Shown here piece after piece: positions 35,906 through 44,859 of a DNA stretch of 64,000 bases. The stretch is taken from assembly GCA_963665165.1 (NCBI GenBank), contig OY761989.1, positions 992,001 to 1,056,000 of the forward strand. The letters are read 5' to 3'. Source of the stretch: G963663315 sp963665165 (GTDB taxonomy: Bacteria; Pseudomonadota; Gammaproteobacteria; Arenicellales; Poriferihabitantaceae). Position numbers and translations under genes: made by a program. Below the pieces are notes generated by a model that had not been told where the DNA came from, searched no databases, and was given only the letters and a program-made list of their open reading frames with translations. Every line of letters starts with the position of its first letter. Position 1 is the first letter of the stretch.

Positions 35906-36885
35906 CAGGGCGCTCCCTGACCTGTCAGATGACAGCGTGACACATGGTTGCGGGCCAGGGTCCGGTCTGACGGCGATTGCCTGTGGCAAAGGTCGAATGC
36001 GCGATGACATCTTTGTGCGAAGATACAGCCGCCAGGCAGGTTGGCCAGGTCCGGCACTTCGCCCGGTATGACCGGCTGGACCCGTGTGATCTCCGGCATC
36101 CGGGCCGGGTCGCACTCAAGCAGCTTGCGGGTGTAAGGGTGGGCGGGCCGATGAAAAATGTCCCGCACCGTACCCCGTTCGACGATTTCCCCGCCATACA
36201 TCACCACCACAAAGTCGCACAGTTCGGCAATCACTCCGAGATGATGGGAGATGAACAGGATCGAACATCCCATGCGCTGTTGAAGCTCACGCAACAGGTG
36301 GATGATCTGCACTTCCAGGGTGGCGTCAAGCGCTGTGGTCGGTTCATCCGCGATCAATAACGCCGGTTCGGCCTGAAGCGCCATCGCAATCGCAATCCGT
36401 TGCCGCATCCCCCCGGAGAACTGGTAGGGATAGTGGTTGAGACGCTCTCTGGCGTCCGGGATGCCGACACGGCGCAGCATGGATTCCGAGCGCGCGATTT
36501 TTTTCTCCCGGCTGATTTTGCTGCGGTACTGAATGTCGATCATCTGGGCGCCGATGGACAGTACCGGATTCAGCGCGATCATCGGATCCTGGGAAACCAT
36601 GGAAATGCGATCGCCGCGGATTTGCCGCATTTCCTGTTCGGATTTATCCAGCAGGTCCGATCCTTCAAAATGAATCTCACCCGTGGTAATCCGGGCATTC
36701 GAGGCCAGCAGCCGCATGATGCTGTTGATCATGGTGGACTTTCCACAGCCGCTTTCACCGACTACACCGATGATCGCGCCTGCGGGAACATCAAGGTCAA
36801 CTTGGCGTAGTGCCTGGAGGGCGCCGCGTTCGGTTGCAAACTCAATGCTGAGGTTGCGGATCCGGAGCACATTGGCCTTCGTCAC
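35905..36885 (-). CDS. Oligopeptide-type ABC transporter, ATPase subunit (DppD/OppD-like)
   Basis: Second ATPase of the importer, 326 residues. Walker A GESGCGKST, signature FSGGMRQRIAIAMAL and Walker B LLIADEPTTALD are intact. The C-terminal part has LPGGCIFAQRCHRAFDLC, the cysteine-containing extension of this subfamily. The start is GTG at 36885, immediately after the TAG of the permease gene. It shares its stop region with the next ATPase. Confidence 0.94.
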   Translation of the reverse strand: MTKANVLRIRNLSIEFATERGALQALRQVDLDVPAGAIIGVVGESGCGKSTMINSIMRLLASNARITTGEIHFEGSDLLDKSEQEMRQIRGDRISMVSQDPMIALNPVLSIGAQMIDIQYRSKISREKKIARSESMLRRVGIPDARERLNHYPYQFSGGMRQRIAIAMALQAEPALLIADEPTTALDATLEVQIIHLLRELQQRMGCSILFISHHLGVIAELCDFVVVMYGGEIVERGTVRDIFHRPAHPYTRKLLECDPARMPEITRVQPVIPGEVPDLANLPGGCIFAQRCHRAFDLCHRQSPSDRTLARNHVSRCHLTGQGAP

Positions 36886-37770
36886 CTACACGTCCCTGCG
36901 CAATTTCGGATCAAACGCGTCACGCAGGCTTTCACCCAGGAACGCAAAGCCCAGGGTCGTGATGATGACCGGCGCGCCACCTGCAATCACGGGCCATGCC
37001 GTGTTGTAGATATAGGAATAGCCGTCATTCAGAATGGTGCCCCAGCTCGGTGTGGGCGGCCGCACCCCCATTCCGAGAAAGCTCAGGCCGGCCTCGATCG
37101 TGATGACGAACGGGATATCCATACTGGCCAGGATCAGCAGCGGGCCGACGACATTGGGAAGCAGGTGCATGATGATGATACGTATGAAACCCGCCCCGAT
37201 GGCGCGCTCGGCGAGAATGAACTCGGCGCTGCGCAACGCCAGGGTCTGGGAGCGCACCATGCGGCCATAGATCGGTATCTGGGTAATGATCACTACGATC
37301 ATGACCGTAGTCAGGCTGGGACCGAACAGGGTAACCACGGCCAGCGCGAACATCACCGTCGGAAACGAGCGCACGGAATCGAACAACAGCATCAGGAGGT
37401 TATCCAGCCAGCGCGGGCCATATCCGGCAATCAGTCCAAGTACAAGACCGGTCAACAGGGCGATACCGATCGAAATCAGCGATACCTTGAGAGCAATCTG
37501 TCCGCCGACCAGCACCCGGGACAGGATGTCGCGGCCCAGTTGATCGGTACCGAGCCAGTGAGCCGCCGAAGGCGGTTCCAGTTTGGCGCGGATATCGATC
37601 TTGATCGGATCATAAGGGGCCAACCAGTCGGCGCCGATGGCGCTGACCAGTATGACCGCGACCAGGAACAGTCCCATCGCGCCCAGGGGTTCGCGCAGCA
37701 CCCGTTTGAGCGCGCGCGCGACCGAATACCAGGTGTTGCGGGCTTCTGCCCCGGATGATTCTCCGTTCAT
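36886..37770 (-). CDS. Oligopeptide-type ABC transporter, permease (DppC-like)
   Basis: Inner-membrane subunit, 294 residues, with an N-terminal helix (GAMGLFLVAVILVSAIGADW), the sequence HWLGTDQLGRDILSRVLVGG that marks DppC-type permeases, and five further helices. The coupling-helix block is RAIGAGFIRIIIMHLLPNVV. Seven bases separate it from the upstream permease gene. Confidence 0.94.
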   Translation of the reverse strand: MNGESSGAEARNTWYSVARALKRVLREPLGAMGLFLVAVILVSAIGADWLAPYDPIKIDIRAKLEPPSAAHWLGTDQLGRDILSRVLVGGQIALKVSLISIGIALLTGLVLGLIAGYGPRWLDNLLMLLFDSVRSFPTVMFALAVVTLFGPSLTTVMIVVIITQIPIYGRMVRSQTLALRSAEFILAERAIGAGFIRIIIMHLLPNVVGPLLILASMDIPFVITIEAGLSFLGMGVRPPTPSWGTILNDGYSYIYNTAWPVIAGGAPVIITTLGFAFLGESLRDAFDPKLRRDV

Positions 37771-37777
37771 GTCATTC

Positions 37778-38728
37778 TTATTCCCGCACCTGCGCGCGCA
37801 CCCGGGGGTCGACCAGGGCGTTGATCACGTCCGCCAGCGCCGTACTGGCCACGAACAGAGCCGTCGTAACCAGCACCGAACCCATCACCACCGGATAATT
37901 CCGGCTGGTCACCGCTTCGAAGATCAATCTGCCGATACCCGGACGGGCAAATACGATTTCAGTGAATACGGCGCTCGAAAGCAGGATGCCGATACCCATT
38001 CCGAGCAGGGTGATCGTGGGCAGTATCGCCAAGCGCAACACGTATTTGAATATAATGGTCCGTTCCGGCAACCCGAAGGAGCGGGCGGTACGCACATGCG
38101 CTTCACTCATCACTTCCAGCATGGAGGCGCGGACCAGTCGGGCCAGATAGCCGACCCAGCCCAGACCGACTGAAAAAGCCGGCAGAACCAGGTATTTCAA
38201 ATAACTGCCCAGCGTTTCCCCGTCTCCGGCGCCGATGGCAGGCAGCCATTTCAGCGTCACCGCGAACAGCAGTACCGAGTAGATGGCAACCACGAAGGTC
38301 GGAATCGCGATACAACTGACCGACAGTACGCCAGCCACGCGGTCGACCAGGCTGTTTCGGTAGATGGCCGACAGACATCCCAGGGGAATACCGATCAGCA
38401 GGGCCCAGCCGATACCGGCCAGCACCAGATAAATGGTATGGGGAAGTTGCTCAAAAACAATTTTGTCGACCGGTTTGTTCTTGAATACATCCACTCCCAG
38501 GTCGCCTTGGGCGACCTGGCCGAGGAAATTGACGATCTGTACCGCCAGCGGTTTGTCCAGGCCGAGCTTTTCGTGGATCTGCGCTTGCAGTTCGGGACTG
38601 GCGCGGGGTCCCAGAATGGTCTTGACCGGGTCGCCGGGAACCAGATGGATCATGGCGTACAGCATCGACACCGCGACCACCACGATCAGTGTACCGAGAA
38701 CCAGCCGTTTGCCAATATAGAGCCACAT
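37778..38728 (-). CDS. Oligopeptide-type ABC transporter, permease (DppB-like)
   Basis: Inner-membrane subunit, 316 residues and six helices, starting MWLYIGKRLVLGTLIVVV. It has the DppB-type early block HLVPGDPVKTILG and the coupling motif YLARLVRASMLEVMSEAHVR. First gene of the minus-strand operon. The 158-base divergent region to the binding-protein gene holds an AT-rich inverted repeat, GATAT-ACA-ATATC (38823-38835), overlapping TACAAT at 38827-38832. That is a candidate control site, but no good -35 box was seen. Confidence 0.94.
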   Translation of the reverse strand: MWLYIGKRLVLGTLIVVVAVSMLYAMIHLVPGDPVKTILGPRASPELQAQIHEKLGLDKPLAVQIVNFLGQVAQGDLGVDVFKNKPVDKIVFEQLPHTIYLVLAGIGWALLIGIPLGCLSAIYRNSLVDRVAGVLSVSCIAIPTFVVAIYSVLLFAVTLKWLPAIGAGDGETLGSYLKYLVLPAFSVGLGWVGYLARLVRASMLEVMSEAHVRTARSFGLPERTIIFKYVLRLAILPTITLLGMGIGILLSSAVFTEIVFARPGIGRLIFEAVTSRNYPVVMGSVLVTTALFVASTALADVINALVDPRVRAQVRE

Positions 38729-38886
38729 ATTTTTTCTGTCACCTGACCTTCGTCAATTCCTGCGCAGAGCTTGCCCCCGACCCGGACCAGAGGCGGGAAC
38801 CGATACTAATCCGTAATTCGTTGATATACAATATCTCAACAATAAGCTTCATTAATTACCAGACAAAACCAATCAAGAGGAATAAC

Positions 38887-40434
38887 ATGATAACAAATCC
38901 GATTTCCCGCCGCCGTTTTCTGGGCGCCTCGGCCGCTGCAATCGCTACCGCTCATTTTGGTGGCAGGATGGCTTACGCGGCCACCGGAGACAAACTGACC
39001 ATACGCATGCCGGCCGACATTTCGAACGTGGATCCGGCATTCTGGCAAAACACCGCCGACCTGTGGGTGATGGACGCAGTATACCCCAGGCTGATCAATT
39101 TCAAACCCGGTTCGAACTGGGAATGGGAGCTGTATTCAGCGGAGTCCATCCGTCAGCGTGATGACGTCACGATCGACTTCAAACTGATACCTGGTTCGAT
39201 GTGGAACAATGGCTATGGAGAAGTTACGACCGAAGACGTAAAGTTTACTTTTGAACGTTACCTGGACAAGGACCTGGCCGCCGCCACCGGCGACAACTGG
39301 GCGCTGCTGGATCATGTCGAAGTGCATGACCCTTACAACGGAACAATCCACTTCAAGGAACCGTTCGCTCCGGTGTGGTGGTTTGTGTTGCCCTATGCCA
39401 CCGGGAGTATTCTGTGCAAGGAAGCGGTTGAAAAAGCGCCGGACGGCAAATTTTCCCTGGAACCCCCGGCTATGGGCGGAGCCTACGTCATCGACCAGCA
39501 TGTGCCCGGACAAAAACTGGTTCTGAAGGCGCATGACGGATGGGTTGGGCCGAAGCCTGAATTCACCACTGTGGAAATGTTGCCGATCACCGATTCCAAG
39601 GCTGCTGAAAACGCGGTTCAGGCCGGACAACTGGATTTTACCCGTATCAGTCTCAGTGTGGTGCCGGAATTCATGGCCAATATGCCCGAGGGGCTGAATC
39701 TCGAACTGAAGTACGCGCCGGACAATGTCTGGATGGGAATGAATGCCGCCAGCCCCAGGTTAAAGGATATCCGTGTTCGCCAGGCCATTCTCAAGGCCAT
39801 CGATGTGGACGCGATTCTGGAAGGAGCTTATTTCGGCGTTGCCGAACGCGCCCATGGACCGGTGTCCAAAGGCCTGCTCGGTTATCGGGAGGAAGCCCCG
39901 CCGGCGCGTGACGTGGAAGGCGCGAAAAAGCTGGTTGAAGAGGCCGGAGCGGCCGGTCTGGCGATCACCCTGGATACTCTGTCCGATACCGATTTTCTGA
40001 CAGCCGCCCAGATTGTCCAGGCCAACCTGGCGGAAATCGGTATCACCATGGAGATCGAATCCCATGAGGGCGGCAGTTTCTGGTCGCTGGTTGAAACCAA
40101 GGGGATGGACGGTCTGGATATTCAGTTCCAACGCTGGCTGGCGCCGCCGGACCTGAGCTGGACGACCCAGTGGCTGCTGTCCACCCAGGCCGGGATATGG
40201 AACTGGCAGTGGTTTGACAGCAAGGAGTTCGACGACCTGCATTTCGCGGCCATGGCGGAAACCGATAATGACGAACGCGCCAAAATGCTGATGCAGTTGC
40301 AACAGATGCTGGATGACAGCGCCTGCTACCTGTGGATTACCCAACCGCCGAGACCGATGACCTGGCATGACACCATCGTGCCGGCGATGAAACCCAATGG
40401 CGATCCCCGGCTCGAGTTGTTCCGAAAGGCATAG
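38887..40434 (+). CDS. Tat-exported solute-binding protein, family 5 (DppA-like)
   Basis: Periplasmic receptor for the divergent ABC importer, 515 residues. The N-terminus ISRRRFLGASAAAIATAHFG is a clear twin-arginine signal, probably cut after RMAYA, instead of the Sec signal most binding proteins have. The mature protein has family-5 features such as DISNVDPAFWQNTADLWVMD, YGEVTTEDVKFTFERY and RVRQAILKAIDVDAIL. AGAGGAA sits about six bases before the ATG; the longer open frame is ignored. Binding-protein and permease genes are on opposite strands, which is less common than a single operon. Confidence 0.93.
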   Translation: MITNPISRRRFLGASAAAIATAHFGGRMAYAATGDKLTIRMPADISNVDPAFWQNTADLWVMDAVYPRLINFKPGSNWEWELYSAESIRQRDDVTIDFKLIPGSMWNNGYGEVTTEDVKFTFERYLDKDLAAATGDNWALLDHVEVHDPYNGTIHFKEPFAPVWWFVLPYATGSILCKEAVEKAPDGKFSLEPPAMGGAYVIDQHVPGQKLVLKAHDGWVGPKPEFTTVEMLPITDSKAAENAVQAGQLDFTRISLSVVPEFMANMPEGLNLELKYAPDNVWMGMNAASPRLKDIRVRQAILKAIDVDAILEGAYFGVAERAHGPVSKGLLGYREEAPPARDVEGAKKLVEEAGAAGLAITLDTLSDTDFLTAAQIVQANLAEIGITMEIESHEGGSFWSLVETKGMDGLDIQFQRWLAPPDLSWTTQWLLSTQAGIWNWQWFDSKEFDDLHFAAMAETDNDERAKMLMQLQQMLDDSACYLWITQPPRPMTWHDTIVPAMKPNGDPRLELFRKA

Positions 40435-40448
40435 GGAACACATTTGAT

Positions 40449-40477
40449 TTGCAAATTTTGAAGTTTGTTCTTATTAT
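40449..40477 (+). promoter_or_regulatory. Putative promoter of the RND-polyketide operon, inside a palindrome
   Basis: TTGCAA (40449-40454), a 17-base spacer and TATTAT (40472-40477) form a plausible promoter about 65 bases before the first gene. The -35 box lies inside a perfect ten-base palindrome, ATTTGCAAAT (40447-40456), which could bind a regulator. No regulator gene is adjacent. Confidence 0.45.
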
Positions 40478-40543
40478 CCCGTGATGGGTTCTTACTTCCG
40501 ATTGGCCTGGCAGGCCGTCGGTACCATTTAGCTGGGAGAAACG

Positions 40544-41674
40544 ATGAATCAGAAGTCAGATAACACGGCCAGTACTCCCGGACAGCGGAGTGGGGCCGGA
40601 TACATCCAGGTGGCCCTGATCGTCCTCGTCATCGCGGTTGCCCTGTATTTCGCCAGGGCGCCGGACCGGGTTGATCGTGGCGTGGTATCCGTTTCCGGGG
40701 CGGCTGCGCCGGTTGTCCGTATCTTCCAGCCGGAACTGACGGAACACGTACAGCGGATCGACCTGACCGGAACGGTTACACTCGACCGGAAGTTGACGGT
40801 GGTCTCCGAGGTTGTCGGGCGGGTGGTTCGGGTGTCGCCGGACTTCGTCAATGGCGGCACAATCCCGGCTGGCCAGGTATTCGTGGAGATTGATCCGACC
40901 GAATACGAGATCGAGGTCCAGGCTGCGGAAATGGCGGTCGCGGAGGCCGAGGCCCTGGTCGAGGCCGCCGGTAACGGCGTTGGGTACGGATCGCAGGAAG
41001 CCCTCTCAGTCGCCGGCGCCAAGGCCAGGCTCGGGCAGGCGGAAGCCGCTCTCGCCCTGGCGCGGCTGCGGCTTGCGCGCACCGGGATCAAGCTTCCCTA
41101 TACCGCCCGGGTGATGTCTTCCGAACTGGAGGTGGGTGACCTGGTTGGTCCCCCTGAAGCGGTCGGCAGGTTGTCGGCTCTCGGCATCGTGTACCGTCCG
41201 GACGCGCTTCAGGTCCGGGCGCCGATCAAAGTGGCCGACCTGATTGCATCCGCTCCGGCGATTGGCCGGACTGCGAAGGTCAGTACGGTGACCGGAACAT
41301 ACGATGCCGAGGTGTCGCGCGTATCCTCGGTGGTCGCGCCCGAGACCCGTCTTGCAAGGGTGTTCCTCAAGTTTCCGGAGAATACGCCGCCCGAATCGCT
41401 GCCCGTTCCGGGGATGTTTGCGAAGGTCAGTATTTTCGGTTCCCGGCATGACGGGGTTTTTGTCCTGCCCGAGGCGGCGGCCCGGGAGCGCGACAGCATC
41501 TGGATCGTTGTGGACGGCGCCCTGCGCTCGTTGCTGAAACCCGTGACAGTGGGTCGCACGGAGGCCGGATGGATCGTGGAACCATTCGACCCAGGTGATG
41601 GTGTGGTCGTCAGCGCCCTGTCGGGCGCCAGTGAAGGCCTGGAAGTCACTGTCGGTCCGGTTCCTTCTTCGTAA
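40544..41674 (+). CDS. RND efflux system, membrane fusion protein
   Basis: Periplasmic adaptor of 376 residues that links an RND pump to an outer-membrane channel. It has a single N-terminal membrane helix (IQVALIVLVIAVALYFA, about 22-38) in place of a lipoprotein signal. It then has the barrel-sandwich start (LTGTVTLDRKLTVVSEVVGR), a short alpha-hairpin (EYEIEVQAAEMAVAEAEALV) and beta-barrel domains. GGGAG lies seven bases before the ATG. It is followed by the pump gene after 60 bases. This is the first gene of the unit that also encodes the polyketide synthase. Confidence 0.93.
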   Translation: MNQKSDNTASTPGQRSGAGYIQVALIVLVIAVALYFARAPDRVDRGVVSVSGAAAPVVRIFQPELTEHVQRIDLTGTVTLDRKLTVVSEVVGRVVRVSPDFVNGGTIPAGQVFVEIDPTEYEIEVQAAEMAVAEAEALVEAAGNGVGYGSQEALSVAGAKARLGQAEAALALARLRLARTGIKLPYTARVMSSELEVGDLVGPPEAVGRLSALGIVYRPDALQVRAPIKVADLIASAPAIGRTAKVSTVTGTYDAEVSRVSSVVAPETRLARVFLKFPENTPPESLPVPGMFAKVSIFGSRHDGVFVLPEAAARERDSIWIVVDGALRSLLKPVTVGRTEAGWIVEPFDPGDGVVVSALSGASEGLEVTVGPVPSS

Positions 41675-41734
41675 CGGACCGGTTCCAGGATCAATGCGCG
41701 GGATGCCGGACGCCAGCTACAGAGAGGAGTTCCT

Positions 41735-44700
41735 GTGAAGAGAAGTCCCATCGAATACTTCGTGGGAAATCCCGTCGCCGCCAAGCTGTTGATGATTTTT
41801 CTCATCTTTGGCGGTGTGATTGCGGGTTTTCAGCTTCCGGTCCGGCCGCAGCCGGAGATTGACCTGCGCGCGATTGTCGTTACGGTGGTCTCGCCCGAAT
41901 CCTCCCCCAGGGAGATCGAGGAGGACATCAACCGCCGGGTCGAAGAAAGGCTGGTCGGTCTTGAGGGCGTGGCTCGCGTGGTCAGCGTGGCTACGGAGAG
42001 CTTTGCCCGGATTGAAGTCGAGCTTGAGACTTTCGCCGACGCCGATGCGGTTCTGGCCGATGTCAAAAATGCGGTTGGCAGCATTGAGAATTTTCCACCG
42101 GCCAATACGGAATTGCCGCAGGTTGAACTCAAGAAACTGAGCTACTCGGTCCTGACGCTTGCCGTTTCGTCACAGATTCTCGCCGAGGATGCGTTGCGCA
42201 CCGCATCGGAGAATATCTTCAACGAACTGATGGCGCTGCCCGCGGTGTCCCAGATTCGGTTGAGGGGCGTCCGCGACAGGGAGATAGCGATTGAAATGAA
42301 TGAAGAAGAGCTGCGCCGAAACAATCTGAGCATTGCCGAAGTGGCAAGAAAAGTACGCCGGGAATCTCTCAACCTCTCGTTCGGTGAGTTGAACACGGAT
42401 GCAGGCGACATGGTGTTGTATGTGGCAGGCAAGAAACAAAATGGCGAGGATTTTGAGGATGTTCCACTGATCACCCGCAAGGACGGAACCATCGTGAAGC
42501 TTGGCGAGGTGGCGAGGATTCGTGACGGCTTCATCGACCAGAAGATCCTTTCCGAAGTGGACGGCAAGCCGACCGTATTCCTCAGGATCGAGGTAGCCGA
42601 GGGGCAGTCTTTCACGAAGACGGCGAACTCTGTCAAGGACTGGCTGGCGAATTACAAGCCGCCTCCGGCCGTGGAGGTCTCGGTCTGGAATGACAACGCG
42701 GCGCCGATTTCCGACCGCTTTTCCGACATCATACGAAATGCCGTCATCGGCATCGTTCTCGTATTCATTTGCCTTGTCCTTGCCTTCGATCTTCGTGTCG
42801 CGACCTGGATAGCGGTCGGTATTCCGCTTTCCTTCGTGGCTTCGCTGATGTTCTTTGGCGTCGCGGACCTGACCCTGAACATCGGAACGTTGCTGGCATT
42901 TTTCCTGCTGATCGGCATCGTCGTCGACGATGCCGTGGTGGTCGGGGAGAGCATCGCCACGGAGCGGGACAAGGGAAAGAGCGCGCTGGAGGCGGCAATC
43001 TCAGGCACGAGAGCCGTTGCGGCGCCGGTCACGGTCGGTGTGCTCACGACCGTGCTGGCGTTTGTGCCGTTTATTTTCATAACGACATCGGGCTACCAGA
43101 TCGTACAGGTATTTTTCCTGGTTGCACTTTTCGTTCTCTCTGTTTCCCTGCTGGAGGTATTCTGCATCCTGCCCGCCCATTTGTCCCATGAAGGGCACTG
43201 GAGTCTTTTCCCGTTGCGGTCCATCCAGGAGCGGGTGCGTGGCAGAATCGACGTGATCCGGGATGCGGTCGTCATTCCCGTCGTATCCTGGGCGGTTCGC
43301 AATATCTTTCTGACATTCGCTATCGGGACACTATTTGTGGCCGCCGCCGTGTGGCTCGTACGATCGGAAAACGTACGCGTGGTCGTGCTGGACAGCGCTG
43401 CCAACGTCAGCAATTCGGTCAAGGCGGATCTGGTTTTGCCGACTGGAGCCTCTTTCGATGCCAGCGCTGCCGCGGCACAGCGCTTCGTGAAAGCGGCCCA
43501 ATCAATCAATGAACAACTGGATGGAACATCAATCGAGTCTATAGGATTCAAAGTGGGTGAATTGAGCGATGTCGGGGCGACCAGGACAGGCCAGGATGAA
43601 ACCATCCGCAACAATCACGCCACGGTAATACTTAAACTGCACAAGCGGCCGGTTCGCCGGGCATCTCCCGATACGATTGAACGGGTCTGGCGCGAGAATG
43701 TCGGTTCCACGGCGGATCTGGAGGAGGTTTCCATCCAGACGACCCGTGTCCAGTTCAAACCCTCGGTCGCATACACTCTGGTTCATGATAATCCCGAAGT
43801 ACTCCGCCAGGCTGCCATGGAGTTGCAATCGTTCATGGGTACTGTTCCGGGCCTGTACGCGTTGTCGGACAGTCTGTCGCCGGGCAAGCGGCATTTCGAT
43901 ATTGAACTGACCCCGGCCGGTAAAGCCGCCGGGCTGTCTCCGGCGATGATCAGCAAGCAGTTGAGGGCAAATTTCCATGGACTGGAGGTTCAGAGAATCC
44001 AGCGTGGCCACGACGAGATCAAAGTCATGGTTCGTTATCCCCCCGAACGGCGGCAAAGCCTTCGGGAACTGGTCAGCGAGCGGATCTTCATCGTGCCCGG
44101 CGGCAACGAGATCCCCCTGTCTACCGCGGCGCTTATCACCGAACAGCGCGAACCCGCCACACTCACGCGCATCGACGGCAGGCAGGCGGTTCTTGTCAAC
44201 GCACACGCGGATTTGATCGATGTCACGCCCATACAGGCCCGGCGTACGATATCCGAAGACTTCCTTCCGGGACTGCTTGCCAAATATCCCGGTCTCGTCA
44301 TCTCTCCCGACGCGGGAGCGCGGGATGAAAGGACGATGCTGACGACCCTGGCCGTTCTGGTCCCCGTCGTCCTGCTCATCATGTACGGGCTGATGGCATC
44401 TTTCCTTCGCAGCTACTGGAAACCCCTGGTGGTGGTATTCGGTGTTCCGGTGGCCTTCGCCGGGGCCGTGTTCGGCCATTGGATACTCGGTTGGCATCTG
44501 ACCGCCATTTCCATTTTCGGAATGATCGGCGTATCCGGAGTCATCATGAACGATGCACTGGTCCTGCTTGACCGGTACAACACGATCCGGCGCGAAAACG
44601 AAGCGCTGCCAGCCATCGCCGCCGCTTCCGCCGCCACCCGCGACCGCTTCCGCGCCGTGTTTCTCACCTCGCTTACCACCGTGCTCGGGCTCTCTCCCTT

Positions 44701-44842
44701 GCTGTATGAGCGGAGCGATGAACTGCTGTTTCTTGTGCCATTCGTCGTCAGTATGCTGGGTGGCCTCATTGCCGCGACCTGCTTCACCCTGTTCGTGGTC
44801 CCGGCGCTGGTGATGCTGGTGGAGGGATTCAGGGAAGCCTGA
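41735..44842 (+). CDS. RND-family efflux pump, inner-membrane subunit
   Basis: Proton-driven exporter of 1035 residues, AcrB/MdtB-like in size. It has twelve membrane helices and two large periplasmic loops. The N-terminus MKRSPIEYFVGNPVAAKLLM and PEIDLRAIVVTVVSPESSP are typical, and the proton-relay pair Asp398-Asp399 lies in GIVVDDAVVVGESI. The mirrored half has FGMIGVSGVIMNDALVLLDR. It stops only 17 bases before the polyketide synthase, so co-transcription is very likely and the synthase product is the natural export candidate. No outer-membrane channel gene is in this operon; the TolC-like protein at 7.1 kb could serve. Confidence 0.95.
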   Translation: MKRSPIEYFVGNPVAAKLLMIFLIFGGVIAGFQLPVRPQPEIDLRAIVVTVVSPESSPREIEEDINRRVEERLVGLEGVARVVSVATESFARIEVELETFADADAVLADVKNAVGSIENFPPANTELPQVELKKLSYSVLTLAVSSQILAEDALRTASENIFNELMALPAVSQIRLRGVRDREIAIEMNEEELRRNNLSIAEVARKVRRESLNLSFGELNTDAGDMVLYVAGKKQNGEDFEDVPLITRKDGTIVKLGEVARIRDGFIDQKILSEVDGKPTVFLRIEVAEGQSFTKTANSVKDWLANYKPPPAVEVSVWNDNAAPISDRFSDIIRNAVIGIVLVFICLVLAFDLRVATWIAVGIPLSFVASLMFFGVADLTLNIGTLLAFFLLIGIVVDDAVVVGESIATERDKGKSALEAAISGTRAVAAPVTVGVLTTVLAFVPFIFITTSGYQIVQVFFLVALFVLSVSLLEVFCILPAHLSHEGHWSLFPLRSIQERVRGRIDVIRDAVVIPVVSWAVRNIFLTFAIGTLFVAAAVWLVRSENVRVVVLDSAANVSNSVKADLVLPTGASFDASAAAAQRFVKAAQSINEQLDGTSIESIGFKVGELSDVGATRTGQDETIRNNHATVILKLHKRPVRRASPDTIERVWRENVGSTADLEEVSIQTTRVQFKPSVAYTLVHDNPEVLRQAAMELQSFMGTVPGLYALSDSLSPGKRHFDIELTPAGKAAGLSPAMISKQLRANFHGLEVQRIQRGHDEIKVMVRYPPERRQSLRELVSERIFIVPGGNEIPLSTAALITEQREPATLTRIDGRQAVLVNAHADLIDVTPIQARRTISEDFLPGLLAKYPGLVISPDAGARDERTMLTTLAVLVPVVLLIMYGLMASFLRSYWKPLVVVFGVPVAFAGAVFGHWILGWHLTAISIFGMIGVSGVIMNDALVLLDRYNTIRRENEALPAIAAASAATRDRFRAVFLTSLTTVLGLSPLLYERSDELLFLVPFVVSMLGGLIAATCFTLFVVPALVMLVEGFREA

Positions 44843-44859
44843 CGCCGTACACGGATCCG

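Noticed and set aside
34874..36115. Extended start for the second ATPase gene at 36115
   Set aside because: The extra 70 residues lie inside the preceding ATPase gene and are not family-like; the ATG at 35905 overlaps that gene's stop in the usual coupled way.
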